A stretch of 64,000 nucleotides of DNA from Streptomyces sp. NRRL B-1140 (GTDB lineage: Bacteria; Actinomycetota; Actinomycetes; Streptomycetales; Streptomycetaceae): contig NZ_LGEA01000173.1 of NCBI RefSeq assembly GCF_001280065.1, positions 148,320 to 212,319 of the forward strand. Direction: 5' to 3'. The position numbers were made by a program, and so were the translations under genes. Position 1 is the stretch's first letter. Each line of letters opens with the position of its first letter. Below are positions 59,500 to 64,000 of this stretch, in pieces. A model generated the notes under the pieces. It saw only the letters and a program-made list of their open reading frames with translations. It was not told where the DNA came from and made no database searches.

Positions 59500-60042
59500 G
59501 TGGAACACATGAAGGCACCCGCATCCGCACCGACAACCGGCTCGACCGCCCCACCCCAGGAACCGCGCTGGCTCACCGACGAGGAGCAGCGCGTCTGGCG
59601 CTGGTTCATGGAGGGCGCCACCCTCCTCGACGACCATCTCGACCGCCAGCTCCAGCGCGACGCGGGCATGCCGCACGTCTACTACGGCCTTCTGGTCAAG
59701 CTCGCCGAGGCGCCGAGGCGGCGCCTGCGCATGACCGAGCTGGCGATGCTGGCGAAGATCACCCGCTCCCGTCTCTCGCACGCCGTCGCGCGCCTGGAGA
59801 AGAACGGCTGGGTACGCCGGGAGGACTGCCCCGACGACAAGCGGGGCCAGTTCGCCGTCCTCACGGACGAGGGCCTCCAGGTGCTGCGGCGGACCGCGCC
59901 CGGGCACGTCGAGGCCGTACGCCAGGCCGTCTTCGACCGGCTTACGCCGGAACAGCAGAAGTCCCTCGGCGAGATCATGCGGATCGTCGCCGAGGGACTT
60001 CAGCCGGCCGAAGCGGGTGCGGACCTGCCCTGGCTCCGCTGA
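59500..60042 (+). CDS. MarR-family transcriptional regulator
   Basis: 180 residues from the GTG at 59500, preferred over the ATG at 59509 because AGGAGGGG lies about 10 nt upstream. Winged helix in LRMTELAMLAKITRSRLSHAVARLEKNGWVRRE, wing CPDDKRGQFAVLT. Divergent from the dioxygenase gene; the gap has the AT-rich TTTGTTTAAAGTTCAA (near 59469-59484), atypical for this genome and a likely operator. Probable repressor responding to an aromatic ligand (inference). Confidence 0.9.
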   Translation: MEHMKAPASAPTTGSTAPPQEPRWLTDEEQRVWRWFMEGATLLDDHLDRQLQRDAGMPHVYYGLLVKLAEAPRRRLRMTELAMLAKITRSRLSHAVARLEKNGWVRREDCPDDKRGQFAVLTDEGLQVLRRTAPGHVEAVRQAVFDRLTPEQQKSLGEIMRIVAEGLQPAEAGADLPWLR

Positions 60043-60072
60043 GCCGCGCGGAGCCGGGGCAGATCCAGGATT

Positions 60073-60109
60073 CCGCAGGTGCGAGGCGTCCCCTTCCTCG
60101 CGCCTGCGG
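60073..60109. terminator. Bidirectional terminator
   Basis: CCGCAGG-T-GCGAGG (60073-60086) with CCTCGC-G-CCTGCGG (60096-60109), a 14-bp stem with one T-G wobble, between convergent MarR and MFS genes. Confidence 0.82.
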
Positions 60110-60139
60110 AGTGGCCCGAAGGGGTGGGCGGTACGGCCG

Positions 60140-61681
60140 TCAGTGGGCGACGACCGGGATCTGCACCTCGTCCGCCGCGCCCTCCTCGGAGGACGCCACC
60201 GTCGTACCGCCCGGGCGGCCGGCGTTGACGAACGTCAGGGCGATCGCGGCGGCCACCACGAGGATGCCGACGGCGAACCAGATGGCGCTGGTGTAGCCCT
60301 GCACCATGCCCTCCAGCTGGACCAGCTGCTGCTGGGACCGGCTGGTCGCCCCGGCGATGTGATCGGTGACGTACGCCGTGGTCGCCGAGGCGGCGATGGT
60401 GTTCAGCAGGGCCGTGCCGATCGCGCCGCCCACCTGCTGCGAGGTGTTGACCATCGCGGAGGCGACACCGGCGTCCCGCGGCTCGACGCCCTGGGTGGCC
60501 AGCGACATGGCCGGCATGAACGCCGTACCCATACCGAGACCGAGCAGCAGCATCGCCGGCAGCAGCAGGGCCGCGTACGAGGAGCCGATCTCCAGCTGGG
60601 TCAGCAGCAGCATGCCGAGCGCGGCGACCAGGAAGCCGGGGCCCATCAGCAGGCGCGGCGCGACCCGGGTCATCAGGCGGGTGCCGATCTGGGTGGAGCC
60701 GGTGATCATGCCCGCGATCATCGGCAGGAAGGCGAACCCGGTCTTGACCGGCGAGTAGCCCTTCACGATCTGCAGGTAGTAGGTCAGGAAGAGGAACAGG
60801 CCGAACATCGCGATGATCGCGAGACCGAGGGAGAGGTAGATCCCGCCGCGGTTGCGCTCGGTGACCACGCGCAGCGGCAGCAGCGGGGCCCTGACCTTCG
60901 ACTCGACGAGCACGAAGGAGAGCAGCAGCACGGCCGAGGCGACGAACATGCCGACCGTGAGGGAGTCGCTCCAGCCGTCGGACTCGGCGCGGGTGAAGCC
61001 GTAGACGAGGGCGACCAGGCCGAGGGTGGACAGGATCACGCCGGGGATGTCGAGCGGGGATCGGTTGCGGGCACCCTCCGGCTCACGGATGACGAAGTAC
61101 GCGCCGGCCGCGGCGACGATGGCGAACGGGATGTTCACGAAGAACGTCCAGCGCCAGTCCAGGTACTCGGTGAGGAAGCCGCCCAGGATCAGACCGACGG
61201 CGCCGCCGCCACCGGCGATCGCGCCGTAGATGCCGAACGCCTTGGCCCGCTCCTTGGCGTCGGTGAACATCACGGCCAGCAGGGAGAGCGCGGCGGGTGC
61301 GAGCAGCGCGCCGAAGACGCCCTGGAGGGCGCGGGCGCCGAACATCATCGCCTCGTTGGTGGCCGCGCCGCCGAGCGCGGAGGCCGCGGCGAATCCGCCG
61401 AGTCCGAGGACGAACGCCCGCTTGCGGCCCCACAGGTCGGCTATCCGGCCGCCGAACAGGAGCAGACCGCCGAAGGCGAGCGCGTAGGCCGTGACGACCC
61501 ACTGCCGGTTGCCGTCGGAGATGCCCAGGTCCTGCTGGGCGGAGGGCAGCGCGATGTTCACGATGGTGGCGTCCAGGACGACCATCAGCTGCGCGAGCGC
61601 GATGAAGACGAGCGCTTTCCAGCGGCCGGCATCCGGTTCTCTGGCCGGTGCGGCGAGGGTCTTGGAGGCTGTTTCAGACAT
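60140..61681 (-). CDS. DHA2-type MFS drug exporter (EmrB/QacA)
   Basis: 513 residues from the ATG at 61681, 14 helices, motifs LDATIVNIALPS, GGRIADLWGRKR and the motif C region GAIAGGGGAVGLILGG. Proton-coupled multidrug efflux is expected. Downstream of, and co-oriented with, a TetR regulator (198-bp gap). Its leader contains three GTGACG copies (61705, 61718, 61728). From memory the syntenic gene borders the CDA antibiotic cluster in S. coelicolor, so export of an antibiotic is possible but unproven. Confidence 0.92.
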   Translation of the reverse strand: MSETASKTLAAPAREPDAGRWKALVFIALAQLMVVLDATIVNIALPSAQQDLGISDGNRQWVVTAYALAFGGLLLFGGRIADLWGRKRAFVLGLGGFAAASALGGAATNEAMMFGARALQGVFGALLAPAALSLLAVMFTDAKERAKAFGIYGAIAGGGGAVGLILGGFLTEYLDWRWTFFVNIPFAIVAAAGAYFVIREPEGARNRSPLDIPGVILSTLGLVALVYGFTRAESDGWSDSLTVGMFVASAVLLLSFVLVESKVRAPLLPLRVVTERNRGGIYLSLGLAIIAMFGLFLFLTYYLQIVKGYSPVKTGFAFLPMIAGMITGSTQIGTRLMTRVAPRLLMGPGFLVAALGMLLLTQLEIGSSYAALLLPAMLLLGLGMGTAFMPAMSLATQGVEPRDAGVASAMVNTSQQVGGAIGTALLNTIAASATTAYVTDHIAGATSRSQQQLVQLEGMVQGYTSAIWFAVGILVVAAAIALTFVNAGRPGGTTVASSEEGAADEVQIPVVAH

Positions 61682-61879
61682 GGGGATACCCACTTCGGGA
61701 CTTCGTGACGGAAAAAGGTGACGAAAGGTGACGGCTCGTCCGTGGGGACGACCGCTGGGACTGTCGTTCAGGGTTCAGACGGGTGGGGCGGCCTGAACTC
61801 GTCGGGCTGTGCGGATCCGTTCGGTCCGGATCAGGTTGGAGGGGTCCGGCTGGGCAGATGATCGGTCAGGGCGGATCGG

Positions 61880-62524
61880 TCAGGGCCGGCGCAGATCCTC
61901 CAGGGTCACGGCCGTACCCGGCAGGACCGAGCGAGCGGGAGCCCGCAGCCCGTCCAGGAACAGCTGAAGGTGGCGGTGTACGAAACGGTCGGCCCGGAAG
62001 CAGTCCGTGCCGGCCGGGGGCCGGCTGAGCTGGGCCACGGCGATCATGACGTCCCCCACGTCCACGTCGGACCGGAGCTGCCCCGCCGACCTGGCGCGGT
62101 CCATGACCTCCGCGATCAGCCGCTCGACGCGTTCGCGCGCGGCCTCCAGATCCGGGTGGTGCCGGTCGAACGTGCTGGAGACCATCGGGCACAGCGCACT
62201 GATCCGCTCGTCGGCGGCGGCGTGCACGAAGCGCTCCAGCGCCTCGAACGCGTCACCGGTCTCGGTGAGCGCGGTCTCGGCGGCCGCGGCCGTGCGGTCC
62301 ATGACGGAGCAGACGACCTCGCGGACGAGTGCGTCGCGGTCCGGGAAGTTGCGGTACACCGTGGCGTTGCCGACGCCGGCCCGGCGGGCGATCTCGTCGA
62401 GCGGCACCTCGGGGCCGTGCTCGACGAACATCTCCCGGGCGGCGGTGACGATCCGCTCCCGGTTGCGCAGGGCGTCGGCGCGGGGCCGGGGCACCTTGCG
62501 CGCTTCGGGACTGGCGGTCTGCAC
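61880..62524 (-). CDS. TetR-family regulator
   Basis: 214 residues, GTG at 62524 after GAGGAG. HTH near residues 20-66 with VPLDEIARRAGVGNATVYRNFPDRDALVREV, then an all-helical ligand domain (SBP-type TetR_C). Expected to repress the MFS gene downstream and possibly itself. A 12-bp direct repeat ATCGGTCAGGGC (61861-61872, 61875-61886) overlaps its 3' end. Its upstream gap carries a Crp-like palindrome. Confidence 0.91.
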   Translation of the reverse strand: MQTASPEARKVPRPRADALRNRERIVTAAREMFVEHGPEVPLDEIARRAGVGNATVYRNFPDRDALVREVVCSVMDRTAAAAETALTETGDAFEALERFVHAAADERISALCPMVSSTFDRHHPDLEAARERVERLIAEVMDRARSAGQLRSDVDVGDVMIAVAQLSRPPAGTDCFRADRFVHRHLQLFLDGLRAPARSVLPGTAVTLEDLRRP

Positions 62525-62646
62525 GGCGTGCTCCTCACGTGGGAAAGCGGGTGGTGCTCCGATCCGGGGAACGGGTCCCCGTTTCGGTCGGACACATGGC
62601 TAAACGGGGAGTAGGCCCCCGGTATTTCCCGCTCCCGCAGAAATTC

Positions 62647-62666
62647 CTTGTGACCTGGATCACAAG
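62647..62666. promoter_or_regulatory. Crp-like palindrome between TetR gene and M6 protease
   Basis: CTTGTGA-CCTGGA-TCACAAG, perfect 7-bp arms containing TGTGA-N6-TCACA. Read on the minus strand it also fits GTG-N6-GNCAC, the Streptomyces Crp pattern I recall. About 120 bp from the TetR start and 140 bp from the protease start. Confidence 0.65.
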
Positions 62667-62806
62667 TCGACGGCACGCCGTCCCGACGGCTACTGGCGAG
62701 AAACCCACGATCGGTCTCTTCCAGCGCGCGTCTCCCCACCCCGCGACGCAGGGTGATCGCAAGGGTGCAGCCGGAGACGGGAGGCTGCCGCGGCGCGGGA
62801 GGTCCT

Positions 62807-64000
62807 TTGCAGGTCCCTTGCATACAGCCGCCGCCCCGGCGTCCCCGCCCGGGCGGCACGGGCCCGCCCGGCCGCCGGAAACCCCGGCGCCGGCTGGCGG
62901 CCCTGGCCTGTGTGAGCGCCCTGACCTTCACCGTGACCACCTCGGCCGGCACGGGCCGGCTCGTCCCGGGCGGCAGCACGGCGGGAGCAGGCCCGGTCGT
63001 CCTGTCCCACACCCCCGCACACGGCCCCTGCATGATCCGCGGCGCGCACGAGGTCCAGATGTCCGAGGGCATCCCCACGGCCACCGGCTACACCCGCTCC
63101 ACCGGCATCGTCCACGCCCTCACCCTCATGATCGACTTCTCCGACGCCCCCGGCGAGGGCGACGCCCGGGACCGCTTCCGCGAGTTCTTCCCGCAGACCC
63201 GCGAGTGGTTCCGCACCAGCTCCTACGGCCGCCTGGACTACCGCCCCGAGACGCCGATCCCCGGCTGGCTGCGGATGCCGAAGTCCTTCCGGGAGTACGC
63301 CATAGAGCGCGGGGCCCCGTTCGAGCCCGGCTACCGCACCCTCGTCCAGGACCTCGTGGCCGTGGCCGACCCGGAGGTGGACTTCCGCTCGTACGACCTG
63401 CTGAACGTCCTGGTGAGCCCCAACGCCGGCCCCTCCGCCCTGGACACGGTCCTGTCCGTCACCTTCGCCGGCAACCCGGACGCCCCGGTGGCCGACGGCA
63501 TCCCCGTGGCCAACGCGTCCTTCGTCTACTCCCGCCAGGACGACGGCTCCGGCTCCTACGACCGCACGGGTTACCGCGTCCTCCCCCACGAGAACGGCCA
63601 CGTCTTCGGCCTCCCCGACCTGTACACCGCGGAGGGCGGGGGCGCGGTCGGCCACTGGGACATCATGAGCGAGGACTGGGGCGCCAACAACGACTTCCTC
63701 GGCTGGCACAAGTGGAAGCTGGGCTGGCTCGACGCCGCCCAGGTCCACTGTGCGGCGTCCCCCGGCACCACGGAGTACACCCTGACGCCGCTGGCCCGGG
63801 CCGGCGGCTCCAAGCTGGTCTTCGTCCCTCTCGACGGCCGCACCGGTTACGCCGTCGAACTGCGCACCCAAGCCGGCAACGACGAAGCGGTGTGCCGCCC
63901 GGGCGTCCTGATCTACAAGGTCGACGCGGAGGTGGACACGGGCATGGGCCCGGTCACCGTCACCGACTCCCGCCGCAACAGCGGCGGCTGCACGCGCGCA
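62807..64000 (+). CDS. Secreted M6-family (immune inhibitor A-like) zinc metalloprotease, 3' end missing
   Basis: 398 codons visible; continues beyond the window. TTG start at 62807 chosen because GGGAGGT lies 4 nt upstream; translation gives a basic N-region (PPGRRKPRRR) and a hydrophobic signal (LAALACVSALTFTVTTSAG). Zinc site HENGH (His261, Glu262, His265) in VLPHENGHVFGLPDLY and a following WDIMSE are typical of M6 peptidases, with GWHKWKLGWLD downstream. Exported protease, probably for protein scavenging or development. The start codon is uncertain; the nearest alternative GTG at 62912 would remove part of the signal peptide. Confidence 0.88.
   Translation, partial: MQVPCIQPPPRRPRPGGTGPPGRRKPRRRLAALACVSALTFTVTTSAGTGRLVPGGSTAGAGPVVLSHTPAHGPCMIRGAHEVQMSEGIPTATGYTRSTGIVHALTLMIDFSDAPGEGDARDRFREFFPQTREWFRTSSYGRLDYRPETPIPGWLRMPKSFREYAIERGAPFEPGYRTLVQDLVAVADPEVDFRSYDLLNVLVSPNAGPSALDTVLSVTFAGNPDAPVADGIPVANASFVYSRQDDGSGSYDRTGYRVLPHENGHVFGLPDLYTAEGGGAVGHWDIMSEDWGANNDFLGWHKWKLGWLDAAQVHCAASPGTTEYTLTPLARAGGSKLVFVPLDGRTGYAVELRTQAGNDEAVCRPGVLIYKVDAEVDTGMGPVTVTDSRRNSGGCTRA

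Noticed and set aside
61705..61733. Triple GTGACG repeat as a defined operator for the MFS gene
   Set aside because: Spacing is irregular (13 and 10 bp) and symmetry is absent, so I only mention it in the gene entry.

Overview
The window is chromosomal DNA from a Streptomyces-like actinomycete. Evidence is the very high G+C content, strong G/C third-position bias, frequent GTG/TTG starts, and signature genes: an SsgA-like sporulation protein (ssgE), SepX, and the HrdD sigma factor beside a TetR regulator. From memory, the order matches the S. coelicolor interval from about SCO3149 (ksgA side) to SCO3208, next to the CDA antibiotic cluster. That placement was not checked against a database. 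Apart from one tRNA-Ala the genes encode proteins, and I see no IS element, prophage or CRISPR array.

Layout. 1-10.5 kb: ksgA (partial), rpfB, tatD, a zinc-ribbon protein, rsmI, the protein O-mannosyltransferase pmt, and two tandem MecA_N-type penicillin-binding proteins. 10.5-14.6 kb: ssgE, a Ni/Co ECF transporter (CbiMN-CbiQ-CbiO) behind a Nur-like box, and an OhrR/Ohr peroxide pair. 14.7-27.7 kb: a serine beta-lactamase-fold enzyme, DUF1876, EamA, YbaK, TetR, a 1099-residue tricorn protease, a MerR-controlled Baeyer-Villiger-type operon (monooxygenase, alpha/beta hydrolase, SDR), and xthA. 27.8-34 kb: tRNA-Ala, sepX, rimJ, mogA, moaC, moeA/glp and galU on the minus strand, with 5-formyl-THF cyclo-ligase divergent. 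34-48.7 kb: penicillin acylase, a cation/proton antiporter, MFS, an FmdB/Ruc-type zinc protein behind a CIRCE-like element, mtnP, a SAF-domain protein, mscL, LtrA, a NylC/DmpA-type P1 peptidase, an L,D-transpeptidase lipoprotein and small proteins. 48.7-53.1 kb: the fructose PTS operon fruR-fruK-fruA. 53.1-64 kb: MFS/WYL pair, TetR, hrdD with a textbook SigR promoter, GNAT, DODA dioxygenase, MarR, MFS/TetR pair and an M6 metalloprotease cut by the window end.

How they fit together. Much of the first 43 kb looks like an expanded version of one conserved actinobacterial neighbourhood. From memory, M. tuberculosis Rv0985c-Rv1010 has mscL, Rv0991c/Ruc, the 5-FTHF ligase, galU, moeA1, rimJ, the SepX/Glpr homologue, pmt, rsmI, tatD, rpfB and ksgA. 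Streptomyces has added envelope, stress and transport genes between them. The common theme is cell envelope, division and stress homeostasis: wall remodelling (RpfB, PBPs, L,D-transpeptidase), division (SepX and a gephyrin-like MoeA), mannosylation, mechanosensing, and stress regulators with recognisable operators (CIRCE, SigR promoter, Nur box, Crp-like site, OhrR region).

The most interesting items for follow-up are the sepX-rimJ-moeA locus, the CIRCE-Ruc-like gene, the MerR/Baeyer-Villiger operon with its 20-bp palindrome, a possible small ORF precisely bridging fruK and fruA, and an in-frame Streptomyces palindromic repeat at the start of a hydrolase.
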